A stretch of DNA of 33,909 nucleotides. Origin: Cruorifilaria tuberocauda (Eukaryota; Nematoda; Chromadorea; Rhabditida; Onchocercidae). The stretch is from assembly GCA_013365365.1 (NCBI GenBank), contig JABVXU010000576.1, positions 1 through 33,909 on the forward strand, given 5' to 3'. Position numbers and translations under genes: made by a program. This document shows positions 1 to 10,697 of the stretch, piece by piece (the stretch's first letter is position 1; each line of letters begins with the position of its first letter). The notes under the pieces are model-generated. The model was not told where the DNA came from, ran no database searches, and saw nothing but the letters and a program-made list of their open reading frames with translations.

Positions 1-48
1 ATATTATGATAATCATGCAGTGATAGTGATTTTGAATAAAAAGTAAGG

Positions 49-143
49 AAGAGTACTTATCAACCGTCTTTGAGATTGTTATGGCAATAGGCGAGATATT
101 GAATTACATATATCGGCTTGAATTCAGAAAGCCAAGTACTCTT
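49..143. other. Compact inverted-repeat block, possible structured RNA
   Basis: The arms AAGAGTACTT (49-58) and AAGTACTCTT (134-143) are perfect reverse complements. Between them GATAT/ATATC (95-114) and GGCTT/AAGCC (115-133) form hairpins that abut each other and the 3' arm without unpaired bases, and a 4-bp ATTG/CAAT hairpin (75-88) is possible. The block is less AT-rich than its surroundings. It resembles a cloverleaf but has no recognisable tRNA B box, so I do not call a tRNA. Confidence 0.25.
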
Positions 144-730
144 TCAGGAAATTTTTCAGTCTTTTTAGTCTTTGGTCCATTTAACTTTTATATATTTTGT
201 TCAGAATCTCTTCTGTCTCTCCATTTCTCACACTCATACTTCTAAATTAGCTTCGCACTTTTTCACTCTTCTGGCTCCTTCATCTTCTGGCTATTATAGC
301 ATCTTGGTATATTGATAAATGGCTGTTTATACGTAATATTATTATTTTTCACAAATTTACTTCTAACATTTTACATAACTTTTTTCGTTTACCTAAAGTA
401 ATTCATTTCTTTCGTTTAATTCATTATTATTATTTGTTCGTTATCTTTTTTGTATTTTTTTGTATATTGAAAATTTTCATTTTTAATCATATTTTTAATC
501 ATGATTTTATCATATTTTATCACTATCATGCTTTTTTTATGTTTATTTTTAGCGTATTTTCTTTAATACTAAAATATTCAATATGTTTTTTTAAAGATTT
601 CTACGTATTCAATATAATCTTGATAAATTATCAAAATTATCAATAATTTTTATTTGATCTTTCATTATTACTGATAGATATGAAAATATTGAAAATTCTG
701 ATATTTAAAGACTTTTCAGATTCAGATTTT

Positions 731-905
731 TAATGATAATTTTGATGATAAATAATTTCAATGATAGTGATAATTCAATGATAATTTTAGTGATAATTAA
801 TTTTAATGATAATGATAATTCGATGATAATTTTAATGATAATCTCAGTGATAATTAATTTCAATGATAATGATAATTCGATGATAATTTTAATGATAATC
901 TCAAA
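731..905. repeat. 57-bp tandem repeat, about 2.7 copies
   Basis: The unit starting AGTGATAATTAATTT at 789 recurs at 846 almost unchanged (period 57), with a more diverged partial copy before it. It is built from shorter ATGATAATT words. Open frames on both strands here are by-products of the repeat. Confidence 0.8.
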
Positions 906-1445
906 TATTTCATTTCCAAACATTATTCCTTTGATTTCTTACTTTCATATCTAGTTTCCTAGAAGTATTATAGTAATATCAATATCATTTTTCTATTTCA
1001 CTTTTTATTTTTATCCCATCTAGTCGATTGAGTGCGAAATAATTCATGGAAAATTTAACTAAAATAATTGTAAGAGAAATGGCATTAGAATTTTTGCTTA
1101 GTATTTTATAGTTATTACTTCTAAAATTTCAATGATTTTAGAATCTTTTTGAACAAAATTTTTGATTAAACTGAAATTTTTGAATAGTTTTAATTATATA
1201 TTTAATCCTCTTTCAGTATAATAATATTATTGATTGATTAAAATTTGATGATTTATCAATTTACTTCAGCTTACTTTCATCGTATTACTTTTTAAATATT
1301 TCTATCAGTAAAAAGTAAAAAAAGAAAAAATCTTCATCGTTTCATTTGATAATCTGCCAATAATATATTTCGATAATTCAGAATGATCGTATTTGCCAAA
1401 AATCGTACTACACTGAGTATAGAATATACTTCAGAAAAATGATTT

Positions 1446-1482
1446 AATAAGCAAATAAGCAAATAAGCAAATAAGCAAATAT
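1446..1482. repeat. 8-bp tandem repeat (GCAAATAA)n
   Basis: About four perfect copies of an 8-bp unit. Confidence 0.85.
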
Positions 1483-1689
1483 ACTAATTAAGTTGCATAT
1501 TGATTCAGCTATTCTTATAAGAGTTGGACATTTTGACTTTATTGTTTGATTATTTATATCAGTGGAATTATGAGAAAAGAATAATTTTTCATTTTTCTTG
1601 CACAAAATAATTTTCTCAGAATTATATATTTCTTTTATACAAATTAATCATCTTACTACTGATGATAAATTAAAAGTAAGGATGATAAT

Positions 1690-2350
1690 TATGAAATGAT
1701 ATACGATAAGTTTTTGATATAAAATGATATAGTGATATAATGATATAATCTTATTCCTAGTGATAAAGATAAGGTAAAGGTATAAATGATGATAAAAAAT
1801 GAGATAAGATGATATAAAAAAATTTTTGATATAAAATGATATAATGATATAAAAATAATGATATAATGATAATGATATAATCTTCTTATTACTAGTGAAA
1901 AAGATAAATGATATAAGATGATATGAAAAATTTTTTTTAATAAAATGATTTAATAATATAAAAAGAATGATTATAATGATATAAATAATGATATAATGAT
2001 AGAAATAATCAAGATGATATAAAAAAGTTTTTAATATAAAATGATATAATGATATAAAGAATAATGATCATAACGACAAAAATAATGATATAATGATCAA
2101 AATAATCAAGATGACATGAAAAACTTTCAATATAAAATGATATAATGATTATAATGACAAAAATAATGATATAATGATAGAAATAATGATTATAATGACA
2201 AAAATAATGATATAATGATAGAAATAATGATTATAATGACAAAAATAATGATTATAATGATGGAAATAATGATTATAATGACAAAAATAATGATATAATG
2301 ATACAAATAATGATTACAATGATAAAAATAATGATTATAATGATATAAAA
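1690..2350. repeat. Degenerate ATGATATAA satellite passing into a 20-21 bp array
   Basis: The left part is made of ATGATATAATGATATAA words. The right part (about 2040-2350) settles into an imperfect 20-21 bp unit, AAATAATGATTATAATGAYRR. A similar ATTATGAT satellite lies at 17735-18165. No coding signal. Confidence 0.85.
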
Positions 2351-2749
2351 AGTTGATTGTTTACTTAGCAACGTATACAATCTGATAAAAAATGGTAAAA
2401 GTTGAGTAATAATTAGGACGAAATATTAAAATATATAGGATTTTACGCTTAAACTCTCCGTTCCTTAAACTTCCTATTCATTAAAAACATTTTAAAATTC
2501 TGTAATTGCTGTAAACTCATTGTTTAAATTGATAGGAGGAAAAAGAAAAGGTTAATTTCTTAACGATTATTTTACACTTCAATTTTTTTTCCATTTCAAG
2601 TTATTCTATGACAATTTGAAAAGCTTTCGTAATTCCAAAACTTTGTTCAATTGACATCATTTTAGTGATTAGTGCTCCTGGCAGATTTTATATATTTATA
2701 TTTGCAATTTACATGATTAGAGGAGAATTCATGAGGCAAAATATGCGTC

Positions 2750-3152
2750 TGTCTGTCTGTGTGCATGTGTATGGATGTGTATGTGTTTGTGCATGTGCGT
2801 GTGTGTGTGTGTGTGTGTGCGTGTGTTTCTGTCTGTGTATATCTGTATGGATTTTAATGCGTTTGTGTGTGCGTGTGTATGTGTGTGTCCGTGTATATGT
2901 GTATGAATGTGTATGTGTATGTATGTGTATTTCTGTTTGTGTGTATGTATATGGATTTTTGTGTTTGTATGTGTATGCATGTGTGCATATATCTGTGCAT
3001 GTGCATGTATGTGTGTATGTATGTGTGTGTGCATTTGTGTATGTGTATGATTTGTATGTGTTTGTGCATATGTGTGTATGTGTATGGATTTGTATTTGTG
3101 TGTATGTGTGTATGTGTATGCATATACATGCATGTGTATATAAGAATGTGTG

Positions 3153-3189
<37 letters not shown>

Positions 3190-3385
3190 CTGTCTGTGTG
3201 TATCTGTATGAATTTTTATGCGTTTGTGTGTGTATGTGCATGTATGTGTGTATGTATGTGTGTGTTTGTGTGTGTGCATTTGTTTATGTGTATGATTTGT
3301 ATGTGTTTGTGTATATGTGTGTATGTGTATGGATTTGTATTTTGTGTATGTGTATGCATATACATGTATGTGTATATAAGAATGT

Positions 3386-3432
<47 letters not shown>

Positions 3433-3465
3433 CGTGTGTGTGTGTATGTTTGTATGCATGCATAT
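2750..3465. repeat. Long GT/GTAT minisatellite with higher-order copies
   Basis: About 700 bp of nearly uninterrupted alternating purine/pyrimidine, mostly TGTGTG and TGTATG. There is a higher-order structure: TTTCTGTCTGTGTRTATCTG occurs near 2827 and 3187, and TGTATATAAGAATGTGTG near 3134 and 3371. It yields long Cys/Val or His/Thr open frames in several phases of both strands, which are artefacts of the repeat. Confidence 0.95.
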
Positions 3466-3854
3466 TTGATGGATTAAGAAATTTGTACTTCTCAGCTCTC
3501 AGAAATGAATTTTATCTTTAAACTATCTTGTTAGCAATAATTTATTTTATCGTTTGCCAATGCTAATATATGTTTAGGTGATAAGCTATCATCAATTCTA
3601 AGCATTTTTAAGCATTATTACTTAAATGATAGCAAAATCGATCGATTTCATTTATCGATCAAAATAGCTAATAGAAAATAACAACATTTCACATCATTTT
3701 TATTCCATGAAAAATATGTCAATGGATTATTTCATGATAAATGACATGTTTGAAAGAATTCATACTACAAGTTTATTTATTTCTGTAAAAAAGCTTTTAA
3801 AAAAAAATTTAGCATTATTTAAAAAATGAATTGAAATTGATTTTTTTTTCATAG

Positions 3855-4042
3855 TAAAAATTTCGCAATAATTTCAAAAGGGTTAAAGTTCACTTATATA
3901 TAGTATTTAATAAAATAATAATATTATCTAAATACTATTATTATATTAGTGAAAATTTCGCAATAATTTCAAAAGGGTCAAAGTTCACTTATATATAGTA
4001 TTTTATCAATTAATAATATTATCTAAATACTACTATTATATA
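3855..4042. repeat. 95-bp direct tandem duplication
   Basis: The words TTTCGCAATAATTTCAAAAG, AAGTTCACTTATATATAG and ATAATATTATCTAAATACTA occur twice in the same order with a period of 95, with only a few differences between copies. Confidence 0.9.
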
Positions 4043-4508
4043 ATGGATAATGGATAATTTATTCTTAAATGTTTGACAAGTGAAGTGCACTCGAATGTCA
4101 AATCATTGAATGTTATTCATTTATCACAAATGATAAATGATTTTACTGATAATTTTATAATTTAAACTATTTGTACTTTTTTAAAATATATCCTTCTTCT
4201 TTTTTTTTTTTTTTTGTTTATATTTCTAAATATTTGCATTTTCATTTGAATAATTAATTGAAATAAAAAAAGCGAGAGAAAAAAACTTATAGGTAAAAGC
4301 GATAAAATTTTACTTTTACTTTACTTTTATTTTCGCTTAGGTAAATTTATTTTCAACGTTATCAGAGGAGAGAAATTCATCAATCATTATTCATTAACTA
4401 TGAAATATTAATAATACATGTTAAGGATGTAATAGATTTAAATAGTGCTTTTGACGGATGTAAAATTGTTGTTTACAAAGGTGAGGAAAAGAGGAGAAAT
4501 AAAAAAAA

Positions 4509-4541
4509 AAGACAGAGAGAGAGAGAGGGAGAGGGAGAGAT
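4509..4541. repeat. (GA)n microsatellite
   Basis: An interrupted GA run following an A-run. The long minus-strand open frame over it is not supported as a gene. Confidence 0.85.
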
Positions 4542-4899
4542 TAAATGAGAAAAGGGAAGAGAGAAAAGTAAGTTGAAAGTAAATTGAAGAAAGTAAGTGA
4601 AAAAGTAGCAGAAAGAGATGAATATCTTTTAAGAGCATTTCAATTGAATTAAACATCGATTTGAAGTGCATCATCATTCGCGAAAATTTGATATGTATAT
4701 TTTGGAAGGGATTTCGCAAAAATGTTGAATTCATTTTTTACTTTTCCTATTTCACTAGGAAATTTCTTCATATCAATTTTTGATATGATTATATGCATTT
4801 ATCCAATGAAAATTATTAGATATTTAGAAGAAATCACAAAGGATAAATTCATTTTTCACTTTACCTATTCCATAGCAAAAAATTTCATTAAATCATTTT

Positions 4900-5205
4900 T
4901 ATTACGGTATTTTACAGTTTCTCACCATAAAGATTATAGCTACGATATTTTACAGTATTTTGCCATAGAGATTATGGTTACAGTATTCTACCATGAAGTT
5001 ATGGTATTGATACGATTACAGTATTTTATTGATAGTACATCAAAAAATGTATTTACTGTATTATATTATTCATCATTATAAACTCTTACAGTATTTCACC
5101 ATGAGGTTATGGTATTGATACGATTACAGTATTTTATTGATATTATTGATACATCAAAAAATGTATTTACTGTATTATTATTCATCATTATAAACTCTAA
5201 ACGTT
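4900..5205. repeat. 38-bp hairpin-bearing units plus a 108-bp duplication
   Basis: Two 38-bp units start TACGRTATTTTACAGT near 4904 and 4942. Then a segment ACCATGARGTTATGGTATTG at 4990 recurs at 5098 and continues for over 90 bp. Each unit carries a small palindrome such as TACCAT/ATGGTA or CCATA/TATGG. The open frame across it is repeat-derived. Confidence 0.8.
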
Positions 5206-5604
5206 TTGTAATTCGATAAGGAAAGGTTAAGATGATCATAAAATTCTGCTAGAATGATATACTTTTTTATCTTACTTATTACTGTTCAATGTATCCTGAA
5301 AAAAAAAATGAAATTTAAAAGTAAGGAGTATTTGAATATGAATGAAATATTTCTTCAGGTATAAATTAATAATTGATTAAATATGACTGACCTGAAGAAA
5401 ACATTTTCAATTTTTCTTAAATTTTTAAAAAATTTTTTTTTAAATTTCAGTAACAGCTTAAAATATTTCATTCTGCATTGGTCACACGGTTGTTTTTTTT
5501 TCAGTTTATAAAAATATTTTTTCTACGATATAAATATACATAATATAGTGATTACCTATTCAGTGAGAGTTAAAACAAAGTATATATTAATTTTATTACT
5601 CTAC

Positions 5605-5925
5605 TTGTTCTAAGTTTTCCTTTTGTAGCTACTTGATAATTTTAACGAAATTATGTAATAACATTTCTTTTTCCTATTACTCTTCTTTTTTTTGTATGCT
5701 TAAGTATGCTTATGATTTTTTTTAAAGATTTAAAATTTTTTTTGCAAATAATAGATGTGAACAGAGGAAAAGCATCACAAATAGCATTCGCAACTCTATT
5801 AATCGATTTTTCTAATTGCACAATTTAATTTTTATAAAATTATCACTATCTTATCATATTGTGCTCTAGGTTCTCTTTTTGTAGATGCTATTTAATAAGT
5901 TCAACGAAATTATGCAACAACGTCT
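5605..5925. repeat. Dispersed duplicate pair about 256 bp apart
   Basis: Segments near 5608-5670 and 5864-5925 share CTAAGTTTTCCTTTTGTAG-like and TTCAACGAAATTATG-like stretches with moderate divergence. Confidence 0.55.
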
Positions 5926-6621
5926 TGTGATTTAGGATATCTAACAAAATTAATTCTACCTTATCATAAATGATAACAAGTAAAATATGATCAGAAAAAA
6001 ATCTAAAAGTTTTTAAATCAAATAAATTTACTGTTTACTGTAGGTTATACTGTAAGAATTTGTCCCTTAATTTTCTTTTTCTATCTTCAATGCATTGTGT
6101 TAAATTTATTAGCCAAATCGAAAGTTTATGATCATTTCTTACCATTTATTATGATTGATTGTATGATCATAGAAAATTTTTGCATCCATCTAATGTAACG
6201 AAAAATGACCTTTTATGACCTTATTGTATGTTCATCAGTAAACTTGACAATTTAAGGAAGGAATGAAGTAATGATTAAAAATTAATTCAAAAAAATATTG
6301 AATATTTGGATTATTTTTTTTTAAATTAGATAGCCTAAGGGTATAAATTTTCGTAGAATAAAGGATATTTTTTTTTATTCGTTTTCAATTTCCATTTTAG
6401 AAAAAATGATGGAAGAGAGGAATAAATGATAAAGAGATTATCAGAGATTATCAGAAATAAACGAACGGATAAATTTAAGCAAATACAAATATACCACCAC
6501 ATTTCTTGGGATTTCCTAATATAAAAAGCAGTTCTTCATTTTCTATGAATGTTAAAAGGTTCTAAGATAGAAGTTATTGCTTAATTACTTTAGACTCTTT
6601 ATTATTTACTTACTTGTAAAC
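5926..6621. other. AT-rich intergenic, nothing recognised
   Basis: No conserved open frame, RNA gene or repeat stands out; only short A or T runs are seen. Confidence 0.6.
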
Positions 6622-6706
6622 GAGGGAGAGAGAGAGAGAGGAAACCCATGGGATTATCTTTCCTTTTTGGTCCAATACTTTTATTCCTTTTTTTCCGTTC
6701 TCATTT

Positions 6707-6748
<42 letters not shown>

Positions 6749-6756
6749 TCTTCCCT
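6622..6756. repeat. Paired GA and TC microsatellites
   Basis: A GA run at 6623-6641 is followed by a TC run at about 6708-6756. They are complementary, so a transcript could fold into a GA/UC stem with a loop of about 65 bases. Confidence 0.8.
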
Positions 6757-6897
6757 TATTTTTCTTTTCCTCTAATTCTCTATCTTTTATATTCTGTTAA
6801 GTTATTAATTTTTTTTAATTCTATACTATAATATACAATCAGCAATTATCAATTTCAAAAATGTCCCAATGTTAACCTTACATTGCGCCATTTGCCT

Positions 6898-6918
6898 TAA
6901 GTAAGTAAGTAAGTAAGT
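6898..6918. repeat. (TAAG)n microsatellite
   Basis: Five copies of TAAG in a row. Confidence 0.85.
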
Positions 6919-8105
6919 CTAATCTTGAGAAGATTTGTAATATGCAAGAATATCGTGAATATCGTTTATTTCCTAATCATCTTGATAATAAAATGCTTAA
7001 GATCTCGAATGTTATTATATTATAGAAATAATTGATCTTTAGTAAAAACTTTAACTTCTCTTGTCTTACGGTAAAAATATATTAAGTTAGAATTATTTAG
7101 TAATGTAATATGATCTTATATTATTAAATTAAATTATTTAAATTATTAAGTTATTATATCAAATGATCTAGATTTAAGGTAGAATAATTAAACTTTGAAT
7201 GGAAATGGTTATAATCATGCTAAATCGAAGTAATGGACTCACGAATACATTAAACTATTGAAATTTTAATTAAGATTTAGTATCTAACTTATATTTGACT
7301 AATAAAGAACACTAAAAGCTAGGACTTAATAAAGTGAAGAAAAGAAGTAACACTTTTACAGTCTCTGTAATAATTGATTTATAAGAACTAATAATAGAAG
7401 TAATACATACAGTAATATAAAGTAATACATACAATGAAATGAAAGAGATTATTTCTAAAAGCAATGATTTGGCTAATTATTTTAGAATAATCATGCAGCT
7501 ATATCACATATCATTCAACGAATCGATCATTTTCAGAGTGTAATTCTAAGGAATAGAAAGAAATAGAAAATATAAAAGTAATACTGTATAAGGGATGATA
7601 TGGTAGTAATTGATACTGTAACAAATAAGAATACCATTACAATATGAAAATTGCAAATATTTGAATTGATTTAAGATATAGGCAAAAATTTTATTTCAGC
7701 TTAAAGCAAAACTGAATTTTTACCAGAAATTTTAACCTCATAATCAGTAATTGATTAGTACGTTTTGCCCTATTTTCCTTGCTATTAAATTGTAGCTTTT
7801 ATTGCCTTTTCAAAATAGTACGAATTCTATTTGCAATAAACAACCTAAATTATTGAGTTTAATGACTGATTCCTTTAACCTTTCTATAAAGCCAATGTGA
7901 ATTTCCAGATATCGGCTAACTTCATATCCAAAATTAGATCATATCAGAAATCGATTATTATAAGATTTGAAATTGATTTATTTTATTCATGTTTTCATCA
8001 TTCATTTGAATAATTTATTTTATAACTGATTTAAATTATTTATTCTATATATATTTTATTTATAATACAGCGGAAAAGCGAAAGAAATGGAAAATTTTTA
8101 AAGGT
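6919..8105. other. AT-rich intergenic, nothing recognised
   Basis: No coding potential or clear repeat was found on either strand; frames are closed by frequent stops. Confidence 0.6.
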
Positions 8106-8114
8106 TTCTAACTC

Positions 8115-8510
8115 ATGCATAATTCTTCTATCGTAATCCGATAACACGGCATTACTACTGTATTAATATTAACAGCCCTACTGTATCACTACTATACGGT
8201 ATTATTACCCTACTCATTACATCTCCATTCATTGTTATAACTATTATAAAAATTGATAACTTTTATTGAACAGAGATGCAATGAGTACAGTAATAATACC
8301 GTATTAATAATTCTCATAATTCTATCGTAATCTGATAACACGGCATTGCTACTGTATTAATATTAACAGCCCTACTGTATCACCATTATACGGTATTATT
8401 ACCCTACTCATTACATCTACATTCATTGTTATAACTATTATAAAAATTGATAACTTTTATTGAGCAGAGATGCAATGAATACAGTAATAATACCGTATTA
8501 ATAACAATGC
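8115..8510. repeat. Two direct copies of a 190-bp unit with internal inverted repeat
   Basis: Copies start near 8117 and 8311. Within each, TACGGTATTATTACCCTACT and its following bases are nearly the reverse complement of the end of the unit (AGATGCAATGARTACAGTAA and onward), arms of about 30 bp around a roughly 48-bp centre. This is the form of a small hairpin or MITE-like element, though no target-site duplication is evident. Confidence 0.7.
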
Positions 8511-8580
8511 AGTAGTTGATAAATGTTAAATGTTTCACTTAAAATATATTTTACTATATTACTAAAGTGTTTTATGTTCG

Positions 8581-9054
8581 ATATATTTGATTTGTTGTCA
8601 AAATGGTAGTGAAATATTTGTTTTGCATTACCAACTTTGATGTTTGATCGTTTAAAATTTCCAGATTGCTGCGACTAATATATTTTATAGCACTTTACAG
8701 CATATTAAGAAAAATCGTATTACTACTGTATTAGTATTGACAGTACTACTGTACCATTATTAATACTGTATTATTACAGTACTCATTGCATCGTCATTCA
8801 ATAAAAACTACCGAAAAAATTTGTTAAATATCATATTTTAACTTGAAAATACATTTCAACGAAGCTTTATCATTATGATTATCCAGTATATCCAAGATAT
8901 ATTTGATTTGTTTATTAAAATGGTAGTGATTGTTTTGCACCTTCATCATCATCATCATCATCATCATCAACTTTGATGTTTGATCGTTTAAATTTTCCAG
9001 ATAAAAAGTTATTGCAACTAATATATTTTATAACACTTTACAGCATATTAAGAA
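8581..9054. repeat. Direct duplication (8581-8712 and 8898-9054)
   Basis: Both copies read from ATATATTTGATTTGTT through ACTTTGATGTTTGATCGTTT to CACTTTACAGCATATTAAGA. The second copy has gained a (CAT)n run at about 8943-8968. Confidence 0.9.
8718..8800. repeat. Third, diverged partial copy of the TACTGTA hairpin element
   Basis: CGTATTACTACTGTATTAGT and ATTACAGTACTCATTGCATC match the element at 8115-8510. It sits exactly between the two halves of the 8581-9054 duplication. Confidence 0.6.
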
Positions 9055-10070
9055 AGGAATCCAGTTCAATAATAAGTATCAAACGAAGGACAATAAAAAT
9101 AAAAATTTCATTGTTTTCAAAAAAAAAATCTTTCAATTCGTTTTAATTTTTATAAACTTAAAAAATATACAAAACAACAATTTTTTTGACAAAATTTTTG
9201 ATTTAAAATTTTAACTTAAATTTCAAACATTTAAACTTTTTCTTAAACTTTGGCTTTTTTTTTTGTTTTTTTGAAAAATTCTTTCTTCTCTTTGTTTTTT
9301 TTTTCTTTCGTCATCATTGTTATTGTTGTAAAATTGAAAATATTTTGTTTTGATTAAATGAATGAATGAAATAAAAGCAAAAAGTAAATGAAGTAAAATA
9401 TGCGTATATTTCATTTTACTAATTTAATTTCCTTTTGTTTTCTTCCTTTTGCTACTTTCTTAATTGACAAGCTTTATATATATAAATGTATGTAGATTTC
9501 CAATTTGCATATTTATATCTAAATAATATCATTTTGAATAAACATATCTTCAATTGAATGAAAAGAATAGCTTTGAAAAAGCTTTGGGAAATTCTATCAT
9601 TTGTTATAGCTCTAGCTAATAATAATAATAATAATAATAAGCTTGTCATAAATGTAATCTTTTCTTTTTCCAGTTTGTTTTATCGATTAGATAGGTACTT
9701 CGTCAAAATTTCAAAATTTTGAATTCGTTGAACTTTTATTAACCTAGCTTTTTTGCTTTTTCTTTTTTTTTGTTTAAAGTCAATCAATCATCTTTTGCGT
9801 TTAATTTTGTGAAACTTTTCTAAAGAAAAATTTCTCTCAATATACTTTAATATTTACTTAGCTATCTTTACTTTTATATTCTATTGTTTTTTTGTTTAAA
9901 GTCAATCAATCTATTGAAATTTTCAAGGTATATTTTTACTTTGGAATATTTCAGTAATCGATATGTGATCTAAAAAAATTGGAATAATTATTACTTGAAA
10001 ACAAGATTTACTTATGTCATCAGTTAGTTGTTAAATAGTTGAAAATTGTTAGAAAACAAAAAATATTGAT
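9055..10070. other. AT-rich intergenic with homopolymer runs
   Basis: Contains an (AAT)n run at 9618-9640 and two copies of TTTGTTTAAAGTCAATCAATC near 9770 and 9893. No gene is recognised; the two short minus-strand frames are low-complexity. Confidence 0.6.
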
Positions 10071-10074
10071 CTTC

Positions 10075-10325
10075 ATCATTTTGTTTATTAATCTTAATTA
10101 TTTTCCTTATTAATCTTATAAAATCTTAATCTTAATCATTTTATTAATTAATCATATAAAATGATAGTACTCATTTTGCTTATTAATCGTATAAAATCTT
10201 AATTATTTTGCTTATTAACTTATAAAATCTTGATCTTAATCATTTCGCTTAATAATCTTGTAAAATCTTAATCTTAATGAAATCTTAATCTTGATCATCT
10301 TGCTTATTAATCTTATAAAATTACA
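10075..10325. repeat. Degenerate TTAATCTTATAAAATC repeat
   Basis: About eight imperfect copies of a 25-35 bp unit built on CATTTTGCTTATTAATCTTATAAAATCTTAATCTT-like words. Confidence 0.7.
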
Positions 10326-10458
10326 AAATTTTGGATTAATTAATTTCATTTTTAAATTACGCTTTGCATTTGTATTTTGTACTTTTTCATTAGCTCAAGT
10401 TTAATTTATTTATTTGATTAAAAAGAAAAAAAAACTATATATTTTATACTTGATTATC

Positions 10459-10697
10459 TTTTCAGATCTAGTATTTTAGAAAAATTATCTACCTGTAATT
10501 AATTAGCATATTCTCATCAGAGAGAGAGACAGAGAGAAAGAGAACGAGAAAGAGAGAGGGAGAGAGAGAGAGAGAGAGGGAAATCTGTCATTCTTTTCAG
10601 ATCTAGTGTTTTAGAAAAATTATCTACTTGTAATTAATTAGCATATTCTCATCAGAGAGAGAGAGAGACAAAGAGAGAGAGAGAGGGAAATCTATCA
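10459..10697. repeat. 134-bp duplication, each copy ending in a GA run
   Basis: CTTTTCAGATCTAGTRTTTT through CATATTCTCATCAGAGAGAG is present at 10459 and again at 10593, each followed by GA repeats and GGGAAATCT. Confidence 0.9.

Noticed and set aside
49..143. tRNA gene
   Set aside because: The cloverleaf-like pairing is present, but stem lengths and the missing B box do not fit a tRNA on either strand.
434..954. Three 70-73 codon frames near the left end
   Set aside because: Phe/Ile-rich AT composition or direct products of the 57-bp repeat.
2665..3521. Overlapping open frames of 114-270 codons on both strands, rich in Cys/Val or His/Thr
   Set aside because: They follow only from GT/GTAT repeats, which lack stops in several phases; no domain, no splice context.
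4438..4734. 98-codon minus-strand frame with a Leu/Ser run
   Set aside because: The run comes from the GA microsatellite; the remainder has no recognisable features.
4722..5081. 119-codon plus-strand frame
   Set aside because: Half of it lies over the 4900-5205 repeats; composition is Ile/Phe/Tyr-rich, with no recognisable family and no splice-site support.
6577..6831. 84-codon hydrophobic plus-strand frame
   Set aside because: The Leu-Ser core is the TC microsatellite; the rest is AT-driven Phe/Leu.
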